A DNA stretch of 64,000 nucleotides from Flexivirga alba (GCF_042661025.1 NZ_JBHSWH010000001.1:2852001-2916000); one strand, 5' to 3'; numbered from the stretch's first letter, positions 16,795 to 26,100 are shown. The notes: generated by a model from the letters alone, not told the origin. Numbers and translations: made by a program.

Positions 16795-17808
16795 ATGGAG
16801 GTCGTCCGTCACGAGGTCGACAAGGACGCGGACCCGGAGGGGCTCGTTTACACGTTCGGTGGTGCCGAGCCGGTCGCCACGATCCGGCCGGGAACGGTGG
16901 TGTCGACCTGGACTGCCGATTGCTACGGCGGTCGGGTGCGTCGCGAGAGCGACATGGCGTCGCAGGTCATGGACACCAGGTTCATCAACCCGCAGACCGG
17001 GCCCTTCCACATCGAGGGCGCCGAGCCGGGCGACACGATCGCAGTGCACTTCTGCTCGATCACGCCGAGCGTGGACTTCGGCGTCTCTACGACGATCCCG
17101 CTCTTCGGTGCACTGACCACGACGCCCTACACGGCGCTGCTCCACGAGCCGCTGCCGGAGCGCACGTGGATCTACGACCTGGACGTCGCGGCACGCCTGG
17201 TGCGGTACCACGCGCTGGACTCCGACCTCACGATCGACCTGCCGATGGAGCCGATGCACGGCACGGTCGGTGTCGCGCCACCGTTGGGTGAAGTGCGTTC
17301 GGCGCTCACCCCCGGATCGTGGGGTGGCAACATGGACACCCCCGAAATGCGTGCTGGCACAACGTGTTACCTCGGCGTCAATGTGCCGGGCGCCCTGCTC
17401 AGCCTTGGTGATGGCCACGCTCGGCAGGGGGAAGGCGAGACGTGCGGCGTCGCCGTCGAGACGGCGATGGACACGACCTTCGCGGTCGAGCTGATCAAGG
17501 GCGTCCCGACCCCGTGGCCGCGGCTCGAGGACGACATACACATCATGTCGACCGGCTCGACGCGGCCGCTCGAGGACGCCTTCCGGATCAGCCACGTCGA
17601 CCTGGTGCACTGGATCGCGGGCGGCCTGAACCTGTCGTCGATGGACGCTTATCAACTGGTCTCGCAGACAGCGCTCACCCCGGTCGCAAACGTGTGCGAC
17701 TCCAACTACACGGTCGTCGGCAAGGTCGCGAAGTCGCACCTGCCCGGCTTCAGCGCGTATGGCGGAGTGCATGCCCGGTTACGTGCACTGGCAGCCGGGC
17801 TCGGTTGA
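16795..17808 (+). CDS. Acetamidase/formamidase family protein
   Basis: 337 residues of the FmdA_AmdA family, which hydrolyses short-chain amides to ammonia and the acid. Landmarks: IRPGTVVSTWTADCYGG, NPQTGPFHIEGAEPGDTIAVHF, the central PMEPMHGTVGVAP and GGNMDTPEMRAGTTCYLGVNVPGALLSLGDGHARQGEGE-type block in which the histidine and glutamates bind metal. GAGGAG before the ATG is a plausible ribosome-binding site. No amide transporter is adjacent, so the physiological substrate is open. Confidence 0.9.
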   Translation: MEVVRHEVDKDADPEGLVYTFGGAEPVATIRPGTVVSTWTADCYGGRVRRESDMASQVMDTRFINPQTGPFHIEGAEPGDTIAVHFCSITPSVDFGVSTTIPLFGALTTTPYTALLHEPLPERTWIYDLDVAARLVRYHALDSDLTIDLPMEPMHGTVGVAPPLGEVRSALTPGSWGGNMDTPEMRAGTTCYLGVNVPGALLSLGDGHARQGEGETCGVAVETAMDTTFAVELIKGVPTPWPRLEDDIHIMSTGSTRPLEDAFRISHVDLVHWIAGGLNLSSMDAYQLVSQTALTPVANVCDSNYTVVGKVAKSHLPGFSAYGGVHARLRALAAGLG

Positions 17809-17822
17809 CGGCTCTCGGCCAT

Positions 17823-18257
17823 TCAGACCGCAAACAGCTGTGACGGATCGCGGAATGCCTTGAATTCCAATGCATTTCCCGACGGATCCAGGAAGAACAT
17901 CGTCCACTGCTCACCCGGCTCGCCCGCGAATCGCACGTAGGGTTCGATCACGAACTCGACGCTCGCATCGGTGAGGCGCTTCGCCAGTTGCTGGAAGTGC
18001 TCGACGCTCAGCACCAGACCGAAATGCGGCACCGGGACCTGATGGCCGTCGACGGAATTGGTGCCGGCGACCGCGCGGGTGTGGTTGTCCACCTGATGGG
18101 TGACCACCTGATGTCCGTCGACGTTCCAGTCGGTCCATCGCTCGTCGGACCGGCCGCGCGGGAAGCCGAGCACCTCGCCGTAGAAGTGCCGTGCGGCGTC
18201 GATATCCGCGACGGGGAGGGCGAGGTGGAAAGGTGGCAGCTGCGAGGATGCGGTCAT
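17823..18257 (-). CDS. VOC/glyoxalase family protein
   Basis: 144 residues. Two beta-alpha-beta-beta-beta modules: FHLALPVADIDAARHFYGEVLGF at the N-terminus (metal-ligand His) and MFFLDPSGNALEFKAF at the C-terminus (metal-ligand Glu); the central VPHFGLVLS supplies another His. The pattern is close to extradiol-dioxygenase-like VOC proteins, but the substrate is unknown. The ATG follows TAGGTT by six bases. Confidence 0.85.
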   Translation of the reverse strand: MTASSQLPPFHLALPVADIDAARHFYGEVLGFPRGRSDERWTDWNVDGHQVVTHQVDNHTRAVAGTNSVDGHQVPVPHFGLVLSVEHFQQLAKRLTDASVEFVIEPYVRFAGEPGEQWTMFFLDPSGNALEFKAFRDPSQLFAV

Positions 18258-18263
18258 CTGGGC

Positions 18264-18269
18264 AACCTA
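18264..18269 (-). promoter_or_regulatory. -10 box TAGGTT, leaderless start
   Basis: TAGGTT, six bases, ATG at 18257 on the minus strand. Confidence 0.45.
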
Positions 18270-18276
18270 GCGTGCC

Positions 18277-19179
18277 TCAATGGCTGCCCTGTGCGGCATA
18301 TCGCATCGCGGCGCTGATGTCGGTGTGGGTCCACGCGAAACCGCTGTGTTGCAAGACCTTTGGCGCCATACGGGTGCTTGCGAGGGCGTCACCGGCCATT
18401 TCGCCGAGCACCACACGCAGCGCTGGTGCGGGCGCCGGGAGGAACGACGGCCGGTGCAGTTGCTCCCCGAGGGCGTGCATGGCGTCCTTCTGCCGGACGG
18501 CGGCGTCGGCGGCGACCGACAGGTTCACCGGGCCGGTGATCTCCGGATGGTCGATAAGGTGCATCAACGCGCGGACCTCGTCGGTGAGCGTGATCCAGGA
18601 CCACCACTGCCGGCCGTTGCCGAGCGGCCCGGCGAGTCCCAGTCTGGCCAGCGGCAGAACGCGTGCCATCAGCCCACCGGCCGGGGAGACGATCAGACCG
18701 GTGCGCGCGATCGCCACTGAAGCTCCGGCAGCGGTTGCCGGTGCCGTCGCTGACTCCCACGCGACCACCAGGTCGACCAGGAATCCCTCGCCCGGCGTCG
18801 AGTCCTCGTCGACGATCTCCTCCCCACGGTCGCCGTAATAGCCCATCGCCGAGCCGTTCACCAACCGGATCGGGCCGTCCAGGTGTTCGATCGCCCGGGC
18901 GATCGTCGCGGTGCTGTGGACCCGGGAGTCGACCAGCAGTCGTTTGTATGCAGATGTCCACCGTTTGTCACCGATACCTGCTCCGGCGAGATTGACGACT
19001 GCCGAAACACCATGCAGGGCAGCGTGATCCAGTTCGCCACGAGCCGGATCCCAGCTGATTTCGTTCGGCGCTGTCACTGGACGACGTACCAGCCGCACGA
19101 CCTCGTCGCCGCGTTCGAGCAGGGCGCGGCTGAGCGCGGTGCCGATGAGCCCGGATGAGCCGCTGATTGCGACGCGCAT
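18277..19179 (-). CDS. TIGR01777-family NAD-dependent epimerase-like protein
   Basis: 300 residues from ATG 19179, with GGAGATCACC just upstream. An extended SDR-like Rossmann fold: ISGSSGLIGTALSRAL at residues 4-19, VNLAGAGIGDKRWT, NGSAMGYYGDRGEE, and the C-terminal PAPALRVVLGEMA that is diagnostic of the SulA/YfcH (TIGR01777) family. Cellular function of the family is not established; E. coli YfcH is the reference member. Confidence 0.88.
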   Translation of the reverse strand: MRVAISGSSGLIGTALSRALLERGDEVVRLVRRPVTAPNEISWDPARGELDHAALHGVSAVVNLAGAGIGDKRWTSAYKRLLVDSRVHSTATIARAIEHLDGPIRLVNGSAMGYYGDRGEEIVDEDSTPGEGFLVDLVVAWESATAPATAAGASVAIARTGLIVSPAGGLMARVLPLARLGLAGPLGNGRQWWSWITLTDEVRALMHLIDHPEITGPVNLSVAADAAVRQKDAMHALGEQLHRPSFLPAPAPALRVVLGEMAGDALASTRMAPKVLQHSGFAWTHTDISAAMRYAAQGSH

Positions 19180-19290
19180 GGTGATCTCCTGATCAGTCGG
19201 GCGGAATGCTGCCTGCTCCATGCAACTACACCGGTGGCGATGCCGCCACGAAAACGACGTATGTCGGTGGGGGGCTGGCAGGATGAACCG

Positions 19291-19992
19291 GTGAGCACCT
19301 ATCGGGAGTGGCGGCTGTGCGCCGGCGTGACCGCCTGGTCGAGCACCAGTGACGGCAGCGTTGAACGAGTGTTGCCCGACGGGTGCCTGGACCTGATCTG
19401 GCACAGCGGTCGCTTGCTCGTCGCCGGACCCGACACGACCGCAACGGTGGCGCAGGCCCCACCCGGGGTTCGTTGGGTGGGGCTGCGCTTCGCCAGCGGA
19501 GTCGGCCCGGCGGCGCTCGGAACACCGGCCGACGAGCTCACGGACCGGTTCGTCCCGTTGACCGATGTCTGGGCTCGTGGCAGGCGGCAACGGATCGAGG
19601 ACACGGCGGCACGGCTTGGCGAGTCGCCTGCCAGCGACGAGACCGTCGCGGGCGCGCTGATGCGTGAGTTGGGACCGTTGACTCCCGACCCGCTGCACCT
19701 TCGGGTTGCCCGGTTGGCGGCTTCCGGCGCGCCGATGGCTGCCCTCGCGCGCTCGGTCGATCTCAGTCCTCGGCAGTTCCAGCGTCGCTCGCATCAGGCG
19801 TTCGGCTACGGCCCGAAACGATTGCATCGGATCGCGCGATTCCAGCGGGCATGGTGCGCGCTGCTCGCGGGCGGCACACCCGCGGAAACAGCTGCAGCGC
19901 AAGGATTCTCAGATCAGGCACATCTGTCGCGGGAGGCGCGCATATTGGCCGGTGTCACGCTGTCCACCTTGCTGGCCGAACGCGCCCGCTGA
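19291..19992 (+). CDS. AraC-family helix-turn-helix regulator
   Basis: 233 residues from a GTG at 19291. The N-terminal half (RVLPDGCLDLIWHSGRLLVAGPDT) is the sensor typical of AraC proteins with a DUF6597-like domain. The C-terminal double helix-turn-helix includes MAALARSVDLSPRQFQRR and FGYGPKRLHRIARFQRA; the second motif GFSDQAHLSREAR is standard. It is divergent from the TIGR01777 gene with about 110 bases between. The next gene, a VOC protein, is convergent; AraC regulators of this type often control VOC or methyltransferase genes, but no direct link is seen. Confidence 0.85.
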   Translation: MSTYREWRLCAGVTAWSSTSDGSVERVLPDGCLDLIWHSGRLLVAGPDTTATVAQAPPGVRWVGLRFASGVGPAALGTPADELTDRFVPLTDVWARGRRQRIEDTAARLGESPASDETVAGALMRELGPLTPDPLHLRVARLAASGAPMAALARSVDLSPRQFQRRSHQAFGYGPKRLHRIARFQRAWCALLAGGTPAETAAAQGFSDQAHLSREARILAGVTLSTLLAERAR

Positions 19993-20002
19993 GCGGCCTG
20001 GC

Positions 20003-20410
20003 TCAGTCACTCAACGGTGCGAACACGTCCACACCATTTCCGTCCGGGTCGTGCAGCGTTGCGTATCGCTGGCCCCACGGAGCGTCGAACGGTTCGAGCA
20101 CGCCGTCGAACCCGGCAGCGACAACGGCTGCATACAGCTCGTCGACCCTGGCGGCCGAATCCACCAGGAACGCCAGCCCGATCCGGCCACCGCGCACCGG
20201 CTCCCAGCTGGGATGGAACGAACGCACGGTCGACTCCGGGTCCCAGGCGAGACGCATGCCTCCCGAGGTGACTTCGACGTGGGGTGCGTCGTCGAGGCCC
20301 TCGGGGATCGGCAGCCCGAGGGCACGATAGAACGCGAGAGACCGTCCGGGGTCGGCGGTCACGATGCCGACCATGTCCAGAGTTGCGGTGAAGGTGGGTG
20401 TCTTCGTCAT
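20003..20410 (-). CDS. VOC/glyoxalase family protein
   Basis: 135 residues from ATG 20410. Module one LDMVGIVTADPGRSLAFYRALGL, module two RIGLAFLVDSAARVDELYAAVVAAG, ending YATLHDPDGNGVDVFAP with the metal-type acidic position replaced by Asp. Resembles small bleomycin-resistance/glyoxalase proteins, function unknown. TACCTT lies six bases upstream, giving a leaderless start. Confidence 0.85.
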   Translation of the reverse strand: MTKTPTFTATLDMVGIVTADPGRSLAFYRALGLPIPEGLDDAPHVEVTSGGMRLAWDPESTVRSFHPSWEPVRGGRIGLAFLVDSAARVDELYAAVVAAGFDGVLEPFDAPWGQRYATLHDPDGNGVDVFAPLSD

Positions 20411-20416
20411 ACGACC

Positions 20417-20422
20417 AAGGTA
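20417..20422 (-). promoter_or_regulatory. -10 box TACCTT, leaderless start
   Basis: TACCTT, six bases, ATG at 20410 on the minus strand. Confidence 0.4.
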
Positions 20423-20463
20423 TGGCGGGACATGGCAAGCGTCTTGAACATTTCGGACATGTG

Positions 20464-20496
20464 AAATGGCCCCGGGATCAACTCCCGGGGCCATTT
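20464..20496. terminator. Perfect hairpin terminator downstream of sucB
   Basis: AAATGGCCCCGGGA (20464-20477) pairs perfectly with TCCCGGGGCCATTT (20483-20496) around TCAAC. On the minus strand it follows the sucB stop by about 100 bases and isolates it from the VOC gene. Confidence 0.85.
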
Positions 20497-20601
20497 CGCT
20501 GTGTCTTTGGCCGCACTCCTCACGCACAGCGGCCGGGTCGCTGCTCGCAAGCTCGCAGCAGATCCGGCCGTCCCGCGATCGTCGTCGCGGCGTGCGCTTC
20601 G

Positions 20602-22425
20602 TCAGACCTCGAAGGCACCTTCCTCAAGGCGTTCCTTCATCGCCACCAGGAAGCGAGCGGCGTCTGCGCCGTCGACGATCCGGTGGTCGTAGGACAGCGC
20701 CAGGTAGACCATCGAGCGGATCGCGATCGTCTCGCCGCCGTCGGCGTCGGTGACGACAACGGGTCGCTTCACGACCGTGCCGGTGCCCAGGATGCCGACC
20801 TGCGGCTGGTTGATGATCGGGGTGTCGAAGAGCGCGCCGCGGCTGCCGGTGTTGGTCAGCGTGAACGTGCCGCCACCCAGCTCGTCCGGCTTGACCTTGT
20901 TGGTGCGGGTCCGCTCGGCGAGATCGGCGATCTTGCGGGACAGCCCGGCGATGTTGAGGTCACCGGCGTCGCGAATGACCGGCACCATCAGACCGCGGTC
21001 GGTGTCAACAGCGATGCCGAGGTTCTCCTGCGGGTGATAGACGATCGAGTCACCCTCGACACTTGCATTCACCTGCGGGTAGGCCTTCAGCGCCTCCACC
21101 GCGGCCAGCGCGAAGAAGGGCATGAAGCTGAGCTTGACGCCCTCGCGCTGCTCGAACCCCGTCTTGTTGCGTGCCCGCAACCGGGCAACCTTGGTGACGT
21201 CGACCTCGACGACGGTGGTGAGCTGAGCCGAGACCTGCAGCGACTCGACCATGCGCGTCGCGATGAGCTTGCGCATGCGAGTCATCTTCTCGGTAGTACC
21301 GCGCTTGGCGGAAACCTCTGGAACCGAAGCCGGTTTGGCCGACCCAGCGGCCGGTGCGGGTGCTGCTTCCGGCGCCGCTGCGGGCTCCGGCTCGGCCGGC
21401 TTGGCGGCCTCGAGGACGTCCTGCTTGCGGATGCGGCCACCGACACCGGTGCCGGTGACGTTGGACAGGTCGACGCCGTTCTCGGCGGCGAGCTTGCGCA
21501 CAAGTGGCGTGACGTATGACGCCGGCTCGCGATCGCCGGAACCACTCGACGCGGCCGGTGCAGCAGGTGCTGTGGCCGGCGCAGGCGCCTGCGCGGGTGC
21601 GGCCGGCTGTGCGGGCTGAGCCGGGGCCGGAGCAGCAGCGGGAGCCGGGGCGGCAGCAGGCGCCGGTGCGGGAGCCTCCTGCTTCGCCTGCTCAGGCTGT
21701 GCCGGCGCCTCTTCCTTGGCCGGCTCCGCAGGCTTCTCGGCCGGCTTCTCCGCAGCGGGTGCCGAGCCCCCGGAGGCTTCGCCACCGATCACTGCCAGCT
21801 CGGCGCCGACCGGGACGGTCTCGTCCTCCTGCACCAGGATCTTGCTCAGCTTGCCGGCGACGGGGGACGGTACCTCGGTGTCGACCTTGTCGGTGGAGAC
21901 CTCGAGCAGCGGCTCGTCAACCTCGACGTCGTCGCCCTCGGCCTTCAGCCAGCGAGTGATGGTGCCCTCGGTGACGGACTCGCCGAGCGCCGGCATGGTG
22001 ATCTTCTCGCCGCCGGTGACCTCGCCACCGGACGATGCAGGAGCTTCCTTGGGTGCCTCGGGCGCGGGCGCCGGTTCGGGGGCGGGCGCCGGCTCGGCAG
22101 CCGGCGCCTCCGCCGGAGCTGCGGACTCCTGCGCCGGTGCCGAAGCGGCCTGGTCACCAGACCCGGAGTCGCTCGCCGGAGCAGCAGCGCCGTCACCGAT
22201 CACTGCGAGGTCCGCGCCGACGGGGACGGTCTCGTCCTCCTCGACGAGCACCTCTTGCAGCGTGCCGGCGACGGGGGAGGGGATCTCGGTGTCGACCTTG
22301 TCGGTGGAGACCTCGAGCAACGGTTCGTCGACTGCGACCGCCTCGCCGACCTGCTTGAGCCATCGAGTCACGGTGCCCTCGGTCACCGACTCGCCAAGTG
22401 CGGGCATTGTCACGCGTTCAGACAT
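20602..22425 (-). CDS. sucB: Dihydrolipoyllysine succinyltransferase, E2 of 2-oxoglutarate dehydrogenase
   Basis: 607 residues. Two lipoyl domains (about 2-78 and 140-216), each with the lipoyl-lysine motif EVSTDKVDTE; Ala/Pro/Glu-rich linkers; a peripheral subunit-binding domain (PLVRKLAAENGVDLSNVTGTG); and the catalytic acyltransferase core with SYDHRIVDGADAARF near the C-terminus and FTLTNTGSRG. In actinobacteria E2 functions may be shared with the KGD/OdhA protein, so the exact complex (PDH or hybrid) is uncertain. lpdA lies directly upstream on the same strand. Its upstream region holds a copy of the ~90-base hairpin repeat. Confidence 0.93.
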   Translation of the reverse strand: MSERVTMPALGESVTEGTVTRWLKQVGEAVAVDEPLLEVSTDKVDTEIPSPVAGTLQEVLVEEDETVPVGADLAVIGDGAAAPASDSGSGDQAASAPAQESAAPAEAPAAEPAPAPEPAPAPEAPKEAPASSGGEVTGGEKITMPALGESVTEGTITRWLKAEGDDVEVDEPLLEVSTDKVDTEVPSPVAGKLSKILVQEDETVPVGAELAVIGGEASGGSAPAAEKPAEKPAEPAKEEAPAQPEQAKQEAPAPAPAAAPAPAAAPAPAQPAQPAAPAQAPAPATAPAAPAASSGSGDREPASYVTPLVRKLAAENGVDLSNVTGTGVGGRIRKQDVLEAAKPAEPEPAAAPEAAPAPAAGSAKPASVPEVSAKRGTTEKMTRMRKLIATRMVESLQVSAQLTTVVEVDVTKVARLRARNKTGFEQREGVKLSFMPFFALAAVEALKAYPQVNASVEGDSIVYHPQENLGIAVDTDRGLMVPVIRDAGDLNIAGLSRKIADLAERTRTNKVKPDELGGGTFTLTNTGSRGALFDTPIINQPQVGILGTGTVVKRPVVVTDADGGETIAIRSMVYLALSYDHRIVDGADAARFLVAMKERLEEGAFEV

Positions 22426-22465
22426 GGACTCAAGTCTCCTAGATCTTGGGGCTGACGTTCAGTGA

Positions 22466-22553
22466 GGCTTGTTCTGCGTTGGCGTTGCGAGTCGCAAGCT
22501 CCCTGCAACGCCGACGCATCCCAAGTCTCCTGTGCTTGTTCAGAATTAACTTC
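22466..22553 (-). repeat. ~90-bp hairpin repeat, copy 1 (upstream of sucB)
   Basis: Central stem GCGTTGGCGTTGC / GCAACGCC(G/A)ACGC around AGTCGCAAGCTCCCT, with outer ends GGCTTGTTCTG and CAGAATTAACTTC. It fills most of the 135-base gap between lpdA and sucB. Close copies are at 23993-24079 and 55950-56038. Strand is given relative to the downstream gene. Confidence 0.85.
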
Positions 22554-22560
22554 AGTTATC

Positions 22561-23943
22561 TCACGCATGAGCGTGCAAAGGTTTCCCGGCGAGGGCCAGA
22601 TGAGCCTCGCCGAGTGCTTCGTTCTGGGTCGGGTGAGCGTGGATGAGCGATGCGACGTCATCGGGCAGGGCCTCCCAGCCGACGATGAGCTGAGCCTCGC
22701 CGACCTGCTCACCCATCCGGGCACCGATCATGTGCACACCGACGACCGCGCCGGTGTCGCCTGCGCGAACGACCTTCACGAAACCCTGGGTCTGCAGGAT
22801 CTGACTCTTGCCGTTGCCGCCGAGATTGTAGTCGTAGCTGGTCGTGGAGTCGCCGTGCTTCTCACGCGCAGCGGCCTCGGTGAGGCCGACCGACGCGATC
22901 TCAGGATCGCAGTAGGTGACGCGCGGTATGCCGGACTCGTCGATCGGGGTCGGCGCCTTGCCCGCGATGTCCTCCGCCACGAAGATGCCCTGCGCGAAGC
23001 CACGGTGTGCGAGCTGCAGGCCGGGCACGATGTCGCCGACGGCGTAGACGCCGGGCACGCCGGTCCGGCAGCGCTCGTCGGTGATGACGAAACCCCGGTC
23101 GATGGTGACGCCGGCCTCGGCATACCCGAGGTCGTCGGTGACTGGACCACGACCGACAGCCACGAGCAACAGGTCGGCGGTGATGGTGTCGCCGGACTCC
23201 AGCGTCACCGTCACCTCGTCACCCTGTTGGGTCGCGGACGCGAGCTTGGCGTTTGTCAGCGCCTTGATCTTGCGCTTCTTGAAGGCGCGTTCGAGCTGCT
23301 TGGAGATCGCCTCGTCCTCGGCCGCGACCAGTCGTGGTAGTGCTTCCACGATGGTGACTTCGGAGCCGAATGACGAGAATACAGAAGCGAATTCGACCCC
23401 GATGACGCCACCACCGAGAACGATGACGCGCGACGGGACGTGGTCGATGCTGAGCGCCTGGTCACTGGTGACGATGTGACCGCCGATCTCGACGCTCGGC
23501 AGCGTCTTGGCGTAGGAGCCGGTGGCGAGCACGACGTTCTTGCCGGTGAGCACCCGGTCACCGACAGTGACCGTGCTCGGTGAGCTGAGGCGGCCGGTGC
23601 CCTCCACGAACGTGATGTCGTGCGACTTCACCAGCCCCTGCAGGCCCTTGTAGAGACGACCGATGACGCCGTCCTTGTAGGAGTGCACGCCGGCCATGTC
23701 GACGGACTCGAAGGTCGTCTTGACCCCGAACTTCGAACCCTCGCGTGCGCTGTCGGCAACCTCGGCGGCGTGCAGCAATGCCTTGGTCGGGATGCAGCCG
23801 CGGTGCAGGCAGGTGCCGCCGACCTTGTCCTTCTCGACGAGGGCAACCCGCAGACCGAGTTCGGCTGCACGGAAGGCGCAGGCGTATCCGCCGCTACCGC
23901 CACCGAGGATCACCAGGTCAAAGTTGTCGGCAGATGCCGTCAT
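22561..23943 (-). CDS. lpdA: Dihydrolipoyl dehydrogenase (E3)
   Basis: 460 residues from ATG 23943. FAD-binding VILGGGSGGYACAFRAAELG at the N-terminus; redox-active disulfide GGTCLHRGCIPTKALLHAAE; NAD-binding VLGGGVIGVEFASVFSSFG; dimer-interface His-Glu pair in HAHPTQNEALGEAH close to the C-terminus. Re-oxidises dihydrolipoyl groups of SucB and of the glycine cleavage H protein. An in-frame extension to 24045 would run through the hairpin repeat and is rejected; AAGGGAG before 23943 is a fair ribosome-binding site. Confidence 0.97.
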   Translation of the reverse strand: MTASADNFDLVILGGGSGGYACAFRAAELGLRVALVEKDKVGGTCLHRGCIPTKALLHAAEVADSAREGSKFGVKTTFESVDMAGVHSYKDGVIGRLYKGLQGLVKSHDITFVEGTGRLSSPSTVTVGDRVLTGKNVVLATGSYAKTLPSVEIGGHIVTSDQALSIDHVPSRVIVLGGGVIGVEFASVFSSFGSEVTIVEALPRLVAAEDEAISKQLERAFKKRKIKALTNAKLASATQQGDEVTVTLESGDTITADLLLVAVGRGPVTDDLGYAEAGVTIDRGFVITDERCRTGVPGVYAVGDIVPGLQLAHRGFAQGIFVAEDIAGKAPTPIDESGIPRVTYCDPEIASVGLTEAAAREKHGDSTTSYDYNLGGNGKSQILQTQGFVKVVRAGDTGAVVGVHMIGARMGEQVGEAQLIVGWEALPDDVASLIHAHPTQNEALGEAHLALAGKPLHAHA

Positions 23944-23992
23944 ACTCGGAACGCTCCCTTGCGTCTCGCGATGAATGTCGGTGACACCCAGA

Positions 23993-24079
23993 TGCTTGTT
24001 CTGCGTTGGCGTTGCGTGTCGCAAGCTCCCGCAACGCCAACACACCCCAAGCTTCCAGTGCCTGTCCAGAACAAACTTC
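23993..24079 (-). repeat. ~90-bp hairpin repeat, copy 2 (upstream of lpdA)
   Basis: Same architecture as copy 1: TGCTTGTTCTGCGTTGGCG ... GCAACGCCAACACACC ... CAGAACAAACTTC. Outer ends TTGTTCTG and CAGAACAA are inverted repeats of each other, so the element can fold as a stem within a stem. Nothing else is recognisable in the rest of the 293-base gap 23944-24236. Confidence 0.85.
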
Positions 24080-24236
24080 CTGGCGGAGGCGAAGGTGCCA
24101 TCGCCAATCTTGGCACTTGCCGACTCGTCGCGTGGCAGCGGTATGACGACGGCGCGGCGACAGGACCGTTATGTGGTGGCGACCACGCCCCCACATGCGA
24201 GAGTGTGGATTCACCGATGTGTTGGAGGCCCTACCG

Positions 24237-24416
24237 ATGACCGATAAACCTGGACCCAGTGACGAGGTCAAGCGCAAGTTCCGCGAGGCCTTGGACAAGA
24301 AGCACGCACACGGCGGCACCGATGTCTCGGATAAATCGGGGCGCGCGAAGGTCAACGGCGCACACGATGCTGAGACCAGTGGCGCCCAGCAGATGTTCCG
24401 CCGCAAGTCCGGATGA
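24237..24416 (+). CDS. DUF5302 family small protein
   Basis: 59 residues, highly charged, beginning MTDKPGPSDEVKRKFREALDK and ending QQMFRRKSG. The pattern of a basic-acidic amphipathic N-terminal helix and a terminal F-R-R-K-S-G is that of DUF5302, found in actinobacteria; no function is known. TTGGAGG upstream of the ATG at 24237 supports this start over an earlier in-frame one. It is followed by a strong terminator. Confidence 0.75.
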   Translation: MTDKPGPSDEVKRKFREALDKKHAHGGTDVSDKSGRAKVNGAHDAETSGAQQMFRRKSG

Positions 24417-24430
24417 TCGAATCCACGCAC

Positions 24431-24477
24431 CAACAAAGGGAATCCCACACCGTCACGGTGTGGGATTCCCTTTGTTG
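24431..24477. terminator. Perfect 22-bp bidirectional terminator
   Basis: Left arm 24431-24452 (CAACAAAGGGAATCCCACAC...) pairs perfectly over 22 bases with 24456-24477 around TCA. It lies between the convergent DUF5302 and pepA genes and ends in a T-rich stretch on both strands. Confidence 0.93.
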
Positions 24478-24495
24478 TGAGCTGTTGCGTCAGCC

Positions 24496-25998
24496 TCAGC
24501 CGCGGCTGCGGGCGAGCTGCACGAGGGTGCGCACGCCATACCCGGAGGCGCCCTTGCCGACATACCCGTAGGCGTCGTCGGTGGAGTATGCCGGGCCGGC
24601 GATGTCCAGGTGCGCCCACGGCAGCTGCGCTCCGTCCGCGTCGTCGCCGACGAAGTCCTGCAGGAACAGCGACGCCACGATCATGCCGCCCTGTCGGGCG
24701 CCGGTGTGCTTGGTGTCGGCGACGAGCGATTTCATGCCTGAGCGCAGGTGCTGCAGCAGCGGGATCGGCCATAGGTCCTCACCGGCCGCACCGGCGGCTG
24801 CGAGAACCTCGTCGCGCACGCCGTCGTTGTTGCCGAGCACGGCGGCGGTGCGCGTGCCGAGCGACAACACGGCGGCACCGGTCAGCGTCGCGACGTCGAT
24901 GAGCAGGTCCGGTTCCTGGCGGGAGGCGAGCGCAAGACCGTCTGCCATCACCAGCCGCCCCTCGGCGTCGGTGTTGATGATCTCGACAGTTCGGCCGTTC
25001 GGCATCGTGACGACATCGCCGGGGCGCTGCGCGTCGGAGCCGGTGAGGTTCTCAGCGAGGCACAGATAGGTCGTGACGGCGACGGGCAGGCCGAGCTCGG
25101 CGATCGCGGCGGTGGCGGCGGCGACCGCGGCGGCGCCGGCCATGTCGCACTTCATCGTCACCATGCCTTCGGCGGGCTTGATGCACAGGCCGCCGGAGTC
25201 GAACGTGATGCCCTTGCCGACGAACGCGAGATGCGACTTCGCGCGAGTCGGTTCGTAGGTGAGCACGACCATTCGGGGTGGCCGGGCCGAGCCACGGCCG
25301 ACACCGATCAGGCCGCCGCAGGACTCCTTGGCCAGGGCTTTCTCGTCGAGCACCTTGACCTTCACCTTGCTGCCCGCGAAGTGCTCCTTGACCGACGTCG
25401 CGAACGAATCGGGGTAGAGGTCCAGCGGGGGAGTGTTGACCAGGTCCTGAGCCCAGGCCCGGTGTGTGGCGACGACCTGCGCCTGCTGCACGCCGGACTT
25501 GACGTCCTTGTCCTTGGCCAGTGACGTCAGCACGGTGATCTTCGAAATCGGTTTCGTGTCACCGCCATTCGACTTGTATGTCGTGAAGTTGTACGACCCG
25601 AAGAGAGCGCCCTCGGCGGTGGCGACGACCTGGACGGCACTGGACGAGGGGAACGCGATCGTGACGGTGGCTGCTTTGCCGGACACGGCGCGTACTGCAG
25701 CGCCGGCGGCGCGACGCAGTGCCTCCGTATCGTCGTCGGACGGAGCACCGGCCAGCCCGGAACCGGTCACCACGACGGTGCCCTGCACACCGGGGACACC
25801 GGCCAGCCGGATGATCTCATCGACCGCGCCGGTCGCCGAGAGCGCCAGCAGATTGGCATCGATGTGCTCGCGCGCCTCCGACTCCAGCGCAGGTGTCGCG
25901 GCGACCTGAGCCTGCGCGCCGTCCTGGACCGCGAGCACGACCAGTGCATCGCTCTTGTTCTTGGCGACCAACTGGTCGGCAACGTTCAACCTCGGCAC
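24496..25998 (-). CDS. pepA: Leucyl aminopeptidase
   Basis: 500 residues from GTG 25998, with GGAGACGAAG at ribosome-binding distance. M17 family: two-metal site in VGKGITFDSGGLCIKPAEGM, MKCDMAGAAAV and the signature NTDAEGRLVMAD; C-terminal LPWAHLDIAGPAY. Releases N-terminal amino acids in the cytoplasm. Longer in-frame extension to 26568 would cover gcvT and is not real. Divergent from gcvT. Confidence 0.96.
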   Translation of the reverse strand: MPRLNVADQLVAKNKSDALVVLAVQDGAQAQVAATPALESEAREHIDANLLALSATGAVDEIIRLAGVPGVQGTVVVTGSGLAGAPSDDDTEALRRAAGAAVRAVSGKAATVTIAFPSSSAVQVVATAEGALFGSYNFTTYKSNGGDTKPISKITVLTSLAKDKDVKSGVQQAQVVATHRAWAQDLVNTPPLDLYPDSFATSVKEHFAGSKVKVKVLDEKALAKESCGGLIGVGRGSARPPRMVVLTYEPTRAKSHLAFVGKGITFDSGGLCIKPAEGMVTMKCDMAGAAAVAAATAAIAELGLPVAVTTYLCLAENLTGSDAQRPGDVVTMPNGRTVEIINTDAEGRLVMADGLALASRQEPDLLIDVATLTGAAVLSLGTRTAAVLGNNDGVRDEVLAAAGAAGEDLWPIPLLQHLRSGMKSLVADTKHTGARQGGMIVASLFLQDFVGDDADGAQLPWAHLDIAGPAYSTDDAYGYVGKGASGYGVRTLVQLARSRG

Positions 25999-26100
25999 AA
26001 CTACTTCGTCTCCTAGTGCGGATGACCCAGGGGCGCGGCGTGGGTGTGCCGCGCTACTCAAGGGTTGGACTCCGGCGACGATACGCCCTTCGTGGGGCGC

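Noticed and set aside
23944..24045. Upstream extension of lpdA
   Set aside because: It translates the hairpin repeat, and the FAD-binding strand begins right after the ATG 23943.
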